NCBI GenBank assembly: GCA_023974075.1
Contig: CM043800.1
Span: forward strand, 10,040,008 to 10,104,007
Length of the DNA: 64,000 nt
Source: Chaenocephalus aceratus
Taxonomy: Eukaryota > Chordata > Actinopteri > Perciformes > Channichthyidae
Direction: 5' to 3'
Shown: in pieces, positions 51,601 to 64,000 of the stretch
Layout of the letters: every line of letters begins with the position of its first letter
Numbering within the stretch: the stretch's first letter is position 1
Notes under the pieces: model-generated
Told to the model about the DNA's origin: nothing
What the model saw: only the letters and a program-made list of their open reading frames with translations
Databases searched by the model: none
Position numbers and translations under genes: made by a program

Positions 51601-51975
51601 CTAGAGAAAAGGAGCAGCTTTCATACACCCACTGGATAATGCCATTAGAAAATGCACACTGGGCTTCAAAACCCACAACGATGTGTACTCTAGGAAAAAC
51701 ACAGTACAGTACATGGGGAATAAATCTCGTCATTTGGTGGGTTCTACACAGCCAAGACTATTGTATTGTAACAGCAAAGGAGGAGCTCCAAATATGCAGG
51801 TATAGTACTTTTGGACAACGAATTAAAATATCTTCTTAGAAAAGGAGTATCGCAAGTTGCAATGAAATATGTTCTGAGATTCTTAGACTCGGATTACTTG
51901 ATGGTTGTCGCTTATTTTAGGACATTTTATCAAAGTATAATTTCTTAAAAGGTTTGATTACAATTGGTTGACATA

Positions 51976-52157
51976 CACTACAGATATATGTCAATGATTT
52001 CACACAACAGTAATAGGTTAGTTGAAAGCAATACTATGATTTTATATATAATATAGGTTCAACTTAATATTATTGCTTTCAACCCACCTTAATACAGTAA
52101 CGTGACATTCAATGACTAAAAACATTAAATTTAAGTCAACGTTTAGTTTGTTCATGT
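51976..52157. mobile_element. Foldback MITE (CACTG end), copy 3
   Basis: It begins TA-CACTACAGATATATGTCA. The inner arms TAATAGGTTAGTTGAAAGCA and ATTATTGCTTTCAACCCACC are complementary, and it ends AAGTCAACGTTTAGTTTG with a worn right tip. Confidence 0.65.
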
Positions 52158-54744
52158 TTTATTTCCTCAAAAAATGCATTAAAAAGTATTCTAGCACTGG
52201 TATGGATAAATCGCCCAACCCCTATGAACAATACAAACCATGAGCATCTGTATGTTGGTGAATTTCCCTGCCTGTTTCTGTCTGGCACTGTTGGCACCTT
52301 TCCTCTTCCCTTTTTCTCCCGTCTCCCCTCTGTCACTTATGTTTGGTTTGGGGGGTTTGACTGAGATTGGCCCACACTTGGTGCTTTTGGTGAGATCGCA
52401 CCCCAGCAGGTCTGAGCTGAGGCACCCTGCACCCAATCTGAGTCCAACTTCCCCAATCACCGCCCGCCCCCTCCGCCCTCCCGTCGCTGCCAATAACCCC
52501 GCAACAACAATGAACACCGACCCCTTTAAGGACCTCGCCGTCAAACGCAGACGAACCAAACCCCCAATTTGAGCCATTTCTTCCAAGGAGCGAACTGATA
52601 GACTCCACACTGGTCACACTTTCAAACGCAACAGAGAGACACCGTGGGCGAGAATGGCTGAAAAGCAAATATTGTCGACTTGTGCTGACTTCAAACAGCA
52701 TCAGATGGCAGAGACTACCTAGGGCAGTTAGGCAGCTGCATTACCACAAGCAACACAAAGAGAAGGGCCTAAGAACTCTCGGGTGATGCCTTTCATGTTT
52801 TGTTCTTTACAGGAACGCGCGAGCGGTCTCAGTCCTCTTCTTCTATGCAAAGGGAGTAACACATGGCCACTCTCTGCAGCACATGGAATTAAAAGTATGT
52901 GAGCCAGTCATTTCTGTCTTTCCTTTGGTTTTTAATATATTAGATGTGTTAGCTCGGACCGGACTTCTGGGAATATTCCATAGAATGTCTTAAAAAATTG
53001 CTTCAAAGATGAATTTGCATTTCATTCACGATACATATGTCATGCTACACCTGTCACCATTCATGTGTCATTCCAGCATTTTCTGAAGTTTCCGAACTGA
53101 ACTGTTGCTCAACACAGTCATGTACGCACACACACACGCTAGCACAAAGTTAAAAAGGAAAGGAAAGTTAACCCCGGTTTAGTTATGTTTCAGTCCCCAC
53201 AATGCCCCGGTGATCTCCTGCAGTCTTATTGGACTATCGGTGCTCCGGGGTCATGTGCCTGGCCAGTCGAGATAAAACAAACCCTGATGAAATGAGGCAT
53301 CCTGGGACAGAGAGGGCTGCTGTGCACTGATGGAGGAGAGGTGAGACTGTAACTGTGTCGCTCCGACCCCGGTGACCCGGCTCACCGCTTGAACTCCACT
53401 ACACTCTGTTTAGAGAGGAGAGGATTTACTCTAATGCTATAGGTGTTTCACGGCCAACGCAAACATCCCACGGTAATTGTGATTGTGTAGTTTAACGGGA
53501 ATTGTAAAGATGGGAACAAATCTTGACATAGCATTTAAATAAATAGCAACCCTGCTACTGTACATTACTTGTAGAACTCTATTACATTAATAAATGACTT
53601 TGCAAATCAAGATATTACTTAGGAAATATGTAGGGGTTATAAAGTGTGATGCATTTTATAACACTGTATTTGCTACAATATGTTTAGGAAAATTATTAAA
53701 GTATCATATTGTCCTATTTAGGCAGATATAAGGTAATGGCTTAACCATTTGTATGTAAAGAGATGCTTTTGTTTATCACACAAAACATTCCAGGTACAAA
53801 TATGTTCATACAAATATAACTGTAAAGAAACCGATTTTTAAATAGTGAAATATTGTTAATTTATTATTTGTTGCATTGCTTCTGTGCCCTGATTTTTGAT
53901 TTGTGAACACTATGCAGTTCTGTGCAACATTTGGACTACAATCTAACGATAGTTGTGGTGCTGCTTGTCTGTGTTGGCAAGCTACTGACATTTAAAATCT
54001 ACTGATCTCTTGAGTGTTAACTTTAACTAAATATGAGGATTTTTGAATATTCAGGCTGGAAACGTCGACCACCACGGACGCGCGTATCAGCCGCAGACAT
54101 GAATGAGCACAACAATATATATCAGTCTGACATCTGCTCAAAGGCTTTTATCACGGATCTGATTGAGTGATTGATGAGCTAATTGATTGGCGGTTTCATC
54201 TTGTCATTCATGTATTTAGCATTCAGTTGTGTCTGTAGTCAAGAGGAAGAAGAACTACCTGCAGTGACAGTTTAAATATCCAGACAGAGTCGCTCAAAGT
54301 TGGAGACGGACAAAAAACACGGCAGTTTTCAATATTCGACGACACAAATCGTTATTTACCACATTCATATCACAGACTGACTGTATCACTATCACAGAGC
54401 TGGTCAATATACATCACTTCCACCCAAAGGATTACACCTCTTATCTGAAATGATATTCAATAAAGTATGACCGCAGAAATACCGAGTGGAGTGTTCTTGC
54501 TTGGATCTGGCTTATGCTGTGAAAAAAGAAAAAAACACTTTATTGGAATTAAGATCCAAGTCAAGATTACCTGAGGAAACAGCAGTTAGATTTCTGTTCC
54601 AGTGCCACGTCCTACACTTTATTCTCCGCGGCTCGGGGACTACTCCACAGTGCACCGTTCCCCACAAGCCATGGGGGTGTAATAGGATGCCTTTATGAAA
54701 TATAGAGACACTCTCCAGCACCTTCAGATCATAGCATGGGCTAG

Positions 54745-55270
54745 GACGTGAGCTAGGAGCAGGGCTTTACACATGTAATCCGTTACAATAACTAGTTACA
54801 TGTCAACAAAATGTAAGTAGTATCCTAATCTCAGTATCAAATGTAATCTGATGACTTTCCGTCACTTTTGGATTATCAGATGCAATGCAAATAAAAACAA
54901 GAGAGAATAGACAACAATAACATGTTTTTACCGTGACCTTAGAACAGAAGAAACCAAGATATTTCATATTCAAAATGTAGTAATAGTTTACAAATGCTAT
55001 TTTAGCTCAATACATTGATCAGAAGCATAGACTGCTTTATTTGTGTCCACCACTGCATTAAAAAATTATATATTTAAAAGAAAGAAGAATTAAATTAGCC
55101 TAACCATAAACCATAAAGAAAATTCATTCTACCTATAATAAATCAATCTTTATTTCAAAATGTATTGCAACACTGTAATCCTGCTTTTTTTTGTTGTTGC
55201 AGGAATCTGATCCATATTTGTTTAACGTAATTGTAATAGAATACCGTTTTTTGTATCCTGATTACATCAC
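54745..55270. mobile_element. Relic of a teleost TAATCCGTTAC-type repeat
   Basis: ACATGTAATCCGTTACAATA and TAACTAGTTACATGT at the left, and GTAATAGAATACCGTTTTTT with a final GATTACAT at the right, resemble the ends of a widespread fish hAT-like element (the GGGGAGTAACGGATTACAT family, from memory). The outer ends are eroded. Confidence 0.45.
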
Positions 55271-55616
55271 CTTGTTACCTGCACTCTCCAAGCCTTGCTC
55301 GGAGTGTGTGTGTGTGTGTGTGTTGCAGAAGGAAACGAGCTGGTGTGTGTTTGACTAATACGGCCTCGTTAAAATGGCCAACAATCCAAAGAGTCAGTGA
55401 GGCAACGGCAAAACTTTCCCCACTTCCTTCTCTGACGCTCCGCCAGCGTAATATCATCAAGGTGCACGGGACGATACCACTCAGTCATTTGTGCTGCGTA
55501 ATTAGCTGCTACACCTCCCCCCCCCCCGCCCGCCCGCCGTGCCATCCATTCACAGCTTCCAGCTAAGCGGGCGTCATTAGCCACATGAGCTGAAGTTAAC
55601 TCCACCGCTGCCAGTA

Positions 55617-55796
55617 CACTGAACGTATTGTATCAACACATTTTACAAACTGTGTTAGGTTAGCAATAATATGAAGTCGAAACTCATATTTTGATATAAA
55701 GTTAATATGATTTGCTTTCAACTAACCTGATACAGTCTGTGACAATGTGTTGCCATAATACATATAATTAAAGTCAACGTTCGGTTTCATGTTCCG
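55617..55796. mobile_element. Foldback MITE (CACTG end), copy 4
   Basis: TA-CACTGAACGTATTGTATCAA opens the element, CTGTGTTAGGTTAGC and GCTTTCAACTAACCTGATAC are the inner arms, and AATTAAAGTCAACGTTCGGT closes it. The first arm has lost about 20 bp. Confidence 0.65.
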
Positions 55797-56637
55797 ACTC
55801 TTCTGAATGCGGTCTGGAACAGTAGCGAGGTGGTTTTCTCCCCAAACAAAAGTCATCTCTGTACGGTTTCAACCGGACAGCTGTCATCACATTTTTCCCC
55901 ATGTGTGTGTTATAAAGTGGCTTTGGGGAATGTACGGCAACAAAACTCGCTTTACATCTCCTTTCTTTCTATTTTTCTGTTTTATTTTCCCCTTGACATC
56001 AAATCCCACACCACACACACAGAACCCCCCCTATCCCTCCCACCCGCTTTTATTTTCTTGTCGAGAATTTGATAAAGCCTTTAGTGAGTGTGGTTGGTTG
56101 GAGCACTTGGGCTGAGGATCTGATGAAGAGTGTGGGGTCTGTCACACACAAACACACACACACACCACATTCTAATTCTATAGCTGATGTATGCAGGACC
56201 TCATCCACGTTGGAGGGGTATCAAAAAGCAATCACCAGCCCCATCCCTGATGAGCTCAGAGGGACACAGGGATCACATTGTCTATGGAAAGATGATGCGT
56301 GGCTGGGCCTCCATTCGGCTTTCCAAACCACCATAATGCCATGCAATCACAAGACATTATGCCACAGATCAGAACCCCAAAAAGGCCACAGGATAGAGGG
56401 GGAAAAAAGTAAAGAGAATAATTGAGTTCATAATTCAAAAGCCTGATTATGATGGTGGCTCTTGTGAAAAGCTGCAGTGGAGAGCCAGGAGTGGGAGAAT
56501 TGGGCCTGCGAGGGCCAGCAAAAATATGCTTTTAAATGCAGAGGAGACACTGGTCATGATCAAGAGCAGTGCAGATAGCGGAGGAATCAGTTTAAGATGA
56601 CAACTCGTTGCCATGGAAAAGTGGAAAAATGAATTTC

Positions 56638-56991
56638 GGCTGTGTGAGGAAAGTGATTCTTCTTGGTGGAGGGGAATCAAATAGAACTACAATATCAACC
56701 TCAGCAGAAGCCTACATTATCAGAATACAAATGTGCTTTTTGGATACTAATTTATTGAGACCCCTTCTTACTATTGTTCAACATCGTGCAGTTCTGTGCA
56801 CCGCCAGAAATAAGCAAGATTGTGGATTCAAATCTGATCATAGTTTGTTGGCTGTTTGTACCAAGACACTGTCATTCAAATCTTTTCAGCGAAAAGTTGT
56901 GCAGCGGCTGTATGAGGAAAGTGATTCTTCTCGGCTTTGGGGAATCAAATATAACCACAATATCAACTTCTGCAGAAGTCTACATTATCAG
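56638..56991. repeat. Direct 86-bp repeats with a spacer
   Basis: GGCTGTGTGAGGAAAGTGAT onward (56638-56723) recurs at 56906-56991 as GGCTGTATGAGGAAAGTGAT. The copies are alike over their full length with roughly a tenth of positions different. The 182-bp spacer resembles a stretch near 53905-53995 (CAGTTCTGTGCA, then a TTGTCTGT/TTTGTACC-to-GACATT block), so this is probably a dispersed element of unknown class. Confidence 0.65.
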
Positions 56992-57258
56992 CATGAAATG
57001 GTGAAGAAGAGAAAATATCCTAAATGTGCGATCTAGGATTTTGTCAGCCATTCGTAATTTAATTTTGACCTGCGGCAACACAGGCGATTGTTTCAGTAAA
57101 GACCATAGGTGTTTTAGCTGCAGGCTCCAAAGGAGAGAGGCATGTGTGTCGCACAAAGACCATCGGTTAGCGACGTACCGAAAGGGACTCTGTATCACCA
57201 TCTATCTTCAAAGGACTGGGCAGGGGCTCAGGGGAGCTGTGCCACCGTCTCGCCTCCA

Positions 57259-57274
57259 CACACACACACACACA

Positions 57275-57305
<31 letters not shown>

Positions 57306-57306
57306 C
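57259..57306. repeat. (CA)n microsatellite with one interruption
   Basis: A 48-bp CA tract with a CCA break; neighbouring (CCA)n at 57457-57486. Confidence 0.93.
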
Positions 57307-59391
57307 AGGGCGGGTGGGGGGGATTTGGACCTGCAAGCAGGAACCAGAGATCTCTGGGCCGGCACCCAGGCATGGACCCTCCTCCAACTCGCCCGCGGAG
57401 AACAGGCAGGGTTCCTGCACACGCGGCACGACATCAGTGAGCTGATCTCCCCCACACCACCACCACCGCCGCCACCACCACCACCCTACTCCTCTCTTCC
57501 CTCCTCCCTTCCTCCACCGACTGCCTGCCCATTTGCTTCCTGGCCTCAGCTTGACGGAGGGGATGGGATCTGAAACTTAACTTAGACACAGAGTTTCCAC
57601 ATTTCACAGATGGCCGGGAGAGGCTTTGCATGGAGGTGAGGAAACAGAGAGAGAGAAAAATTGAGAGAAAAGGGAGAGAGAGGGAGACTCATCGCCGGCG
57701 CCGAAGCGGGGCCGATTTCACACCACGGCAGTGTGTGCTAAAGCAGGCCGCCGCTAATCCACTCACTGAGGGGAAGGCCTGGAGCTATTCCGCCGCCCGA
57801 CCGCCATCTCCCTCCACAAGCCATAAATGGTGCATTATACAACTGGGCTTCAGAGACACTGCTGATATGCTGATAGGTGGCGGACAAAGACCAAAGCAAC
57901 CACAGGAGCAGAGCCACATGCAGGACTGAGGGGCCTTAGCGCGGCAGCAGAACAGCACACGTACTCAGGCATGATCTCACCAATGCTTACTTGCTGAGGT
58001 GTTGACTGTTAGAGTGCTATATCTGCGTTCTCATCGGGGGTTAGTTCAACCTCTGGATTGGGCCTCGAGACAGAGATGGACATGCACTAACACTCCCCCT
58101 GCTCTCCAACAAAATAGCTTATTTTGTTCCTCTCTCTCTCTCCTTCTCCCCACTGTGAATTCCTATCTGCGAAAGTTACCAAAAGTCTTGAAGATGAGTC
58201 TTTGAACTTATGAAAGGCAATCATGTTGAATGAAAGGAGACAGGAAATATATAAACATGGGGGAATTTAAATAAATGGCCACAAAGAAAATCACGGCGAG
58301 GGCAGCGAATTATGTAACGATAAGACAGCCACCAGCCTAAGCCACAAAATGAGATGTTTTACATGAAACGAACAGCGGTCTAGATTAGAGAGCCATCCTG
58401 TTTAGACATGAAGCCAATTGGGTTGATATCACATGTAGAGGAAATGTGAAAGATAAGTGGGAACTATGAGAATTGTTATAATCCAACTGTAACAAAAAGC
58501 TCAAGTATATTGGCTTTTCCCCCCAGAAGCACTGCGCGATAAACATCTCCGATGAAAGAAGTTCATTACTGGAGCGCCGTGAAATGTAACATGCTGTATT
58601 ATGAGTCTATGCCAACCTACAGCGAGGCAGCCTCTAAATGAAGCCTCAGGCATTTAATGGACATCATTAGGTGAAAACATATAAAAGATAATTATGGTAA
58701 TTACAAATCGCTTTTATTCGCCCTGAGTCTTTGACAAGAAGGTTGTCATATCAGCCACTTCAAAAAAAACAAAGAGTTGTTGTCTCTTCCCCTAAATGAT
58801 GTCCGGTTCCATTTGGATGGGGATTGTCTTCGGATTATCCCTTTTTTATTGTTTGCTTCGTGGCTCTGAATGGAGGCTACATTTCCTTCAGCAAAAACTT
58901 GATTAAAACAAGTGATTCACAATAGTGGAATTTGACTTTCATTTGCATAGGCACTTCATTACAAGTGAGACCTTGATCTTGAAAGCAGTCCCCCATACAA
59001 AGCTAATGGACATGTCTATTGGAGATGGAGGAACCGAGGCCTTCGATTTAATATCACAGACATCACAATGGGCACCCAAGGCCCGTCTCGTTTAATTTCA
59101 GCTTCTAACAATATCTAAAGGCAGTGGTGGACAGTAACGGGCATTTCTATTGGCTTTGTAGCATCATCTAAAACTAATGTATTCTACTGGTTCTGAGGTG
59201 CTTTCATGAGCTGTCCACAAATGCATTGTGACAACAATACAACAATGGTGGACATTAGAAAACAAAATGTACTTTGAATACTTAAGTTTATCTAAAAGCA
59301 AGATCTTAAGTAGTCTAACTAAAGTAAAAAAATGGAATTCAATTTGCCCAATAGTAGGTAAACTGTTGCTTTAAGGGGCATTGCTCATATG

Positions 59392-59600
59392 CTCATTTCC
59401 AGGTTCATATTAATATTTGTTGTGACATGTCTCCTGCTTTAATGTTCAAAAAGCTCTTTCTTTTTCTCATACTGCCTGTGCTGCAGCACCTCTTTTCACC
59501 CTCTGTCTGAAACCAGAGCCCAGTCTGCTCTGATTGGTCATCTGGCCGGCTCTGTTGTGATAGGTCAACCGCTTAGAGATGATTAGCCTATCATGTACAA
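59392..59600. repeat. Probable dispersed teleost repeat
   Basis: CATTTCCAGGTTCATATTAA, CTGTGCTGCAGCACCTCTTT, CACCCTCTGTCTGAAAC and CAGTCTGCTCTGATTGGTCA are blocks I associate with a repeat common in fish genomes. No ends or duplications can be seen, so the class is open. An ACTTAAG-type hAT fragment lies just before it (about 59123-59345). Confidence 0.4.
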
Positions 59601-62600
59601 TGTGTTGGCGCAGGAGCACCAGCCAAAAGAAGCGCGAGTGTAAAATAGTGATGTCACTATGTTACAGAAGAAAACAAAGGAGTCCAATGGATGCACACAA
59701 ACCTATACAACAGAGTACAGGAAAGGGCACACCCCAAAAAGCATTAGAAGGCCTCTTTAGATAAAGTATAAAATGATGATGACAATATTGCAGCTTTTTC
59801 TTACCAAAAACATCTTCCTCGAGTTTCTTTTGGTTAAACCTAATCCAAGTGTTACTGTTATTTTTGCCCCACGGGGTCAAACCGAGAGCAACCCTTGTCA
59901 CTTCATCTGAGCGATACAGGATCTGAGCAGCGAGAGCAAGACATGTTGTATGGAACGTCTTTACGCAGAGAGAGTTGGGTGTTTATTTACAACATGCATC
60001 CAATCATCCTTTGTCACAGTTCCATGTTCGTCTTTCTTTCCGAAACCACAGAGAGACACTCGCTGGAGATTCCATTTCTGGCCTCTTTGCTACACAAACT
60101 CATAATACGCTGCCGTCTTATCAGATCCTTCTTACAATAACAGATTCACTCGGAGTCAAAGCTGTTGTTTAACTTATTCAATCCCATGGGAAAATTCAGT
60201 TCAAACAAGTCGGGAGACATCTGCCCGTCCACAGCAGCTGATGATGTCAACGGGTCTCTGCTCGCACCAGATTCCTGCAGCACTTTCAATCATTCCCTGT
60301 GAGATTACTGCAATAGGATATTACAGTACAAACTATGACCATGTGTCCTGCTGCCACAAAGCTTAGCAACATATTACAGTTTGTCAAAGCAAGCTATTGC
60401 CGGCAGAGATAGATACAGAGAGGAGGAGAGAAGCCATTGACCTTTGTGTCCTTCATATTTGCCTAGCTTCCCCGCAACCCCAATCTGAAGAGTGAAATCA
60501 CCTGATCCCAAACTAACTGTCAAGCGGCGTGTGATGGCGGCAGAGCCAGCAGACATCAATCAATCAGATTTTCTCCTCGTCTATCACAGGAGGCTTTCTC
60601 CCCCTGTTTCGCCCGGGCTTATCATCTGACCCAGTTGTTATCCTGTTTCCCAAGCTTAAAAAACTTGATTATGGTCAAATGTACGTCTTGGAGATTCACT
60701 CTGTAGTCTGAACCAGAAGGAAAGGACATATTATCACCAACAGAAATGAACGGAGGATGTAGGGAATGGATTTATTTTCAAAACGAGGCTCTTAATTCTG
60801 CACCCATGGTGGAAATAAGGAGTTTGAGCTAGTTATCTTTGCTTTTCAGGAATGCGTGATTGCGTGAACCTCAGATAAAAATCCAATCTGATATCGTAAG
60901 ACAAAAAGGCATTTTAGTTGGCTACAGCACTTGCTCAATGTCAACAATTTTTAGTAATTACCAGATAAGCATTCTCTGAAATACACAGAGAGAGAAAATT
61001 GGCTGATTCTGAAATAATAGCGGCGGCATTTCTCTCCGGATGTTTACTCTGTCACTTCACAAAAGCCGGCTTTGAAATAATAAGAAGCAGGAGACGTGCA
61101 CTTTTTCAACACGTCACTCCGTTTCGTCAAAGTCCAATATCTAATGTGATTTGCATGATGTACAGTAAATAATCGATCACTATTTGTGTGCAGAAGGCTC
61201 TATTAAGGCTATTTCAGTAGCGGTGCTGCGTAGCTAATCACAGGCAGGCAGATAGGCCTCTGATCACATGATGTGTAAGCTGTGCTGTCAACAGCTTTAG
61301 CAGCTTTGCAATGGTGTAAATCAAAAACACAGCCTCTTTAAAGTATTAACATGTTTTGAAGTTTGTTTTATATTTTCAGCATATTTGACATAAACTGTTT
61401 ATCTGTTTACAAAGCTTTGTCATTAGTGATTTTCCGCCGAGGCCTTAAGATGCGATGCGTTTTGTGGCGTCCGTCGGGCGGAAAATGCTGATGTACAAAT
61501 TGAACTGAAAAGCTTGTTACTTAATCCACCCATCCCTTAACTATAGAGCCGGCTGCATTTCATCCCAACGCAGAGTTGTGCATGGTGTTACCCCCACCTA
61601 AAATATATCCTCGGTAATTCCTGCCAAGCTGGAGATGTACACCGAACAGCTATTAGGGCGTCACTTTCTGGAGTGCCAGCACAGGAAATGGTGTTCTCCA
61701 AATCAGCCCCTTTCTTTATCATCTATTAAGAAAATAAATCATGGAATTCTTTAATGACTGAAACAATATATGTGGTTGAAGTCAAGGCTTGGCTCAGGAT
61801 TGGACTGTATATTGCTGACACAATGATGACAATGCCTGCTGCAAAACGTGACTCACATTTCCAGGAGTCTCTTCCGTTCCCTCGTCCAAGATTCAGTCAA
61901 ATCCCTATTTTGACAAATCCCATGGAGATATTTGTGATGTACTGTGGCTAATTAAACTGAAATGGACAAAAAGGATCTTAATACGGACATAACAGTTGTT
62001 TACATCCCTTGAAATGGGAGACTGACAGACTTTATTTCTTGACTAAGGCGAGTTGCAGAACTGATTCCCTTCTGGGCTATGGAGATGTCAAAGCATCACA
62101 CAAATGTGATGAACTCAATATCCATATCCATGATACATCAAAACCTCGGCATGGCACAAAAATAACTGCAATACCTCTGGAGCAACCTCAGAAATCCCCT
62201 TAATTGAGCAATATCTCCGTTGCTGATCCATGTGCATCAGCAAGGTGAAAAGGGACCGTGCAAGTTAAATGAAAGAAGAATTCATGATGTGTGGCGGCCC
62301 CTCTTACTCACCCTGGCTATTTCCCCTCTTGGCAGGGGCCAAATAGAGAATGTTAAATGAGGCAATTGTGTCCCAGAGGCAAGAAGGAGGAAGAAAAAAA
62401 AAAAAAGCAGGCAGTGCCTCTGCTCTTTGCTCCAACCCTGAGGAGCATTCTGCAGCACCTGCCCCCGCCCCCAAACACCTCACGCCAGACCTCACTCCAC
62501 TTTAGACAACAACATGCACTGCTAATTAGTCAAATTCCTCAATTCAAGGCAGTGCTCGTGTACATGAAAGTGCAATGCCTTTGTACAAAATGTACCGAAT

Positions 62601-62675
62601 TTCAGATAACTCACAATATGCCAGAAAAAATACAACTCCCATGTTTTTGTTCTCTTACAGTATAGGCAATTGTTG

Positions 62676-62790
62676 AAAATGACCAAGTACATTTACTTGA
62701 GTATTTTATTTAAGCTTGTACTTACTTGATTATCCAATATGACGTCTTTGGTTTGACTTTTAATGCTAAAAACAGATTATTTTTCAACAA
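62676..62790. mobile_element. Fragment of the AAGTACATTTACTTGAGTA hAT family
   Basis: It contains CCAAGTACATTTACTTGAGT and a TGTACTTACTTGATTA block like the left part of the larger copies. Both ends are missing. Confidence 0.55.
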
Positions 62791-63681
62791 GTGATTATTT
62801 TTCTGTCTAATTTGTCGCAACCGTACTTACTGTACCTTGCAGATAAATATTCCAGAAAAGAAAATCCAACCATCTTTGGAAAAGTGGTCAAAAAGGACAC
62901 TAGTGAAAATAAGCACGACTATAATCGCCTCCAAGAATAAAGTGCTTAAAGATGATGCATAATGAAAGAACATGCTGTCAGTGGTTTCAGATCACCACAT
63001 CTCAATAATATCCTGCGCCCCACACACAGTGCTACCAGGATGCACTGCAGCTGAGGCCTGCAGAATGCCAGGATGTAGACGTGTTAGCATTCTGTGGCTG
63101 CAGCCCCTCACTGTCAGCCTACAGACGCACTCCACGGTGACACCTCTGATAATCAAAGCTTTGTCTGGGTCTTAAAAGGACGTACTTGAACAACAGCGAG
63201 ACCAGGGGCCCTCTCTGCTGCAATGGCCTTTGGACATCAATATTTAAATCTTACATCTCTGTTGTGATTAGAATGCTGCCTTCTCTGTTGTTTTTCACCC
63301 CGTCTCTCCTGAAACAACGAGGTGGGGGTGAAAAAAAGGCTGAAATCAATGATCTTTGAGTCTAAACTAGATTCCTAAGCAGTTTGCCACTCTCGGCAGC
63401 AAGATAAGATAAACTCTCTTTGACCTAAGAGATGAAGTTGCCATGACGATCAGGGAGTCCACTTTCTCTATTGATATTTCGCTGATGTAACAACAAATGG
63501 AACCAGATCCCGCCCTTGATAATGGTGATTAATTAATACCTATATTGATCCCTACAAGCAAGAGACAAGGCTATTAACTTAAAGCAGGCTGAAAGTCAAT
63601 TGTTACCTGGGGGCTCAATGGGCGTCATTGATATAAAATCTAAATAAACAAAGAGGAATACGGTCAAAGGAGTGAGGCGTA

Positions 63682-63865
63682 CACTGAGGAAACTGAAACA
63701 TTGACTTTAATTAAACGTATTGTGTCAACGGATATATTAGGTTAGTTGAAAGCAATATTATTAAGTCTGAATAAAAAAAATACGGTTCAACTTATAACAA
63801 AACACTACTAACATATGTAACATTTGTTGACATAACACATTTAATCAATTTCAGTTGTTCCAGTG
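63682..63865. mobile_element. Foldback MITE (CACTG end), copy 5, with TA duplication
   Basis: The best-preserved copy at its tips. TA at 63680-63681, CACTGAGGAAACTGAAACAT at the left, CAGTTGTTCCAGTG at the right, TA at 63866-63867. TTGACTTTAATTAAACGTAT pairs with ACACATTTAATCAATTTCAG, and TAGGTTAGTTGAAAGCAATA is the left inner arm. 184 bp, no coding frame. Confidence 0.8.
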
Positions 63866-64000
63866 TACTATCAAAGAGGAAATGCACAATAGTAGATTTA
63901 GCTTTTGTTTAGCACAAACTGCTCAAATTAACATTTTGTTTCAGGTTGTGACAGAATCAAAACACAATGCCTGCAGCGGCGGTTATTGGAATAATAGCAG

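Larger units (their letters stand above)
32821..64000. other. zfpm2 intron 1 and/or upstream DNA (31 kb or more)
   Basis: This lies 5' of exon 2 on the minus strand. FOG2 exon 1 encodes only about 13 residues (the MSRRKQ-type NuRD-binding motif) and I could not find it here, so the whole stretch may be intron 1. Repeats account for much of 36.9-37.8, 38.7-39.0, 42.1-43.5, 45.6-47.8, 54.7-55.3, 55.6-55.8, 56.6-57.0 and 59.1-59.7 kb. Stretches such as 40.1-40.57, 48.7-49.1, 58.2-59.1 and 60.8-62.0 kb look single-copy and AT-rich, with TTAATTA and ATTA cores. No other gene is recognised. Confidence 0.6.

Noticed and set aside
52191..52701. Overlapping frames of 110-139 residues on both strands
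   Set aside because: GC-rich stretch open in several frames at once, with no family similarity or splice context.
32885..64000. zfpm2 exon 1 (MSRRKQ-type start)
   Set aside because: Searched by eye on the minus strand, including the GC-rich 57.3-57.9 kb region, without a match; it probably lies outside.

Overview
This is non-coding-rich vertebrate DNA, almost certainly from a teleost fish and probably a percomorph. It has intron-sized gaps, long (CA)n microsatellites, many short non-autonomous DNA transposons of teleost type and a decayed APE-type LINE. No operons or prokaryotic signals are present. I see one host gene: three exons on the minus strand that match zfpm2 (FOG2, friend-of-GATA 2). 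They are exon 2 (32662-32820), exon 3 (23867-23962) and exon 4 (5376-5499). All have canonical AG/GT borders, and the phases agree across both introns.

Layout. 1-5375 is the start of intron 4; I found no exon 5, so the PR-like domain and zinc fingers lie beyond the left edge. 5500-23866 is intron 3 (about 18.4 kb), with a frameshifted LINE (about 8497-11641), a foldback repeat (13154-13740), two long (CA)n tracts and a decayed hAT-type element near 22 kb. 23963-32661 is intron 2 (about 8.7 kb), with a TTAA-flanked piggyBac-like element (24479-25509), a LINE 3' tail, a cluster of poly-G runs and a foldback MITE ending 26 bp from the exon 2 donor. 32821-64000 is intron 1 or upstream sequence. 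It holds a repeat with a CTCF-like motif, two hAT-like elements with nested insertions (42133-43532 and 46481-47759), a 22-copy 35-bp minisatellite, and four more copies of the foldback MITE. I could not find exon 1.

Most striking observations. (i) Exon 4 appears to carry two compensating 1-nt indels that shift about 19 codons of a conserved segment while keeping exact family length and an open frame; this is either a real compensated frameshift or two assembly errors. (ii) A (TG)~27 tract lies 10 nt upstream of the exon 2 acceptor, and exon 2 is a frame-preserving 159-nt cassette, an arrangement resembling the CFTR (TG)m splicing switch. (iii) The nested transposons give a readable insertion order. 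I found no new protein system. The longest open frames are minisatellite or microsatellite artefacts, plus the dead LINE.
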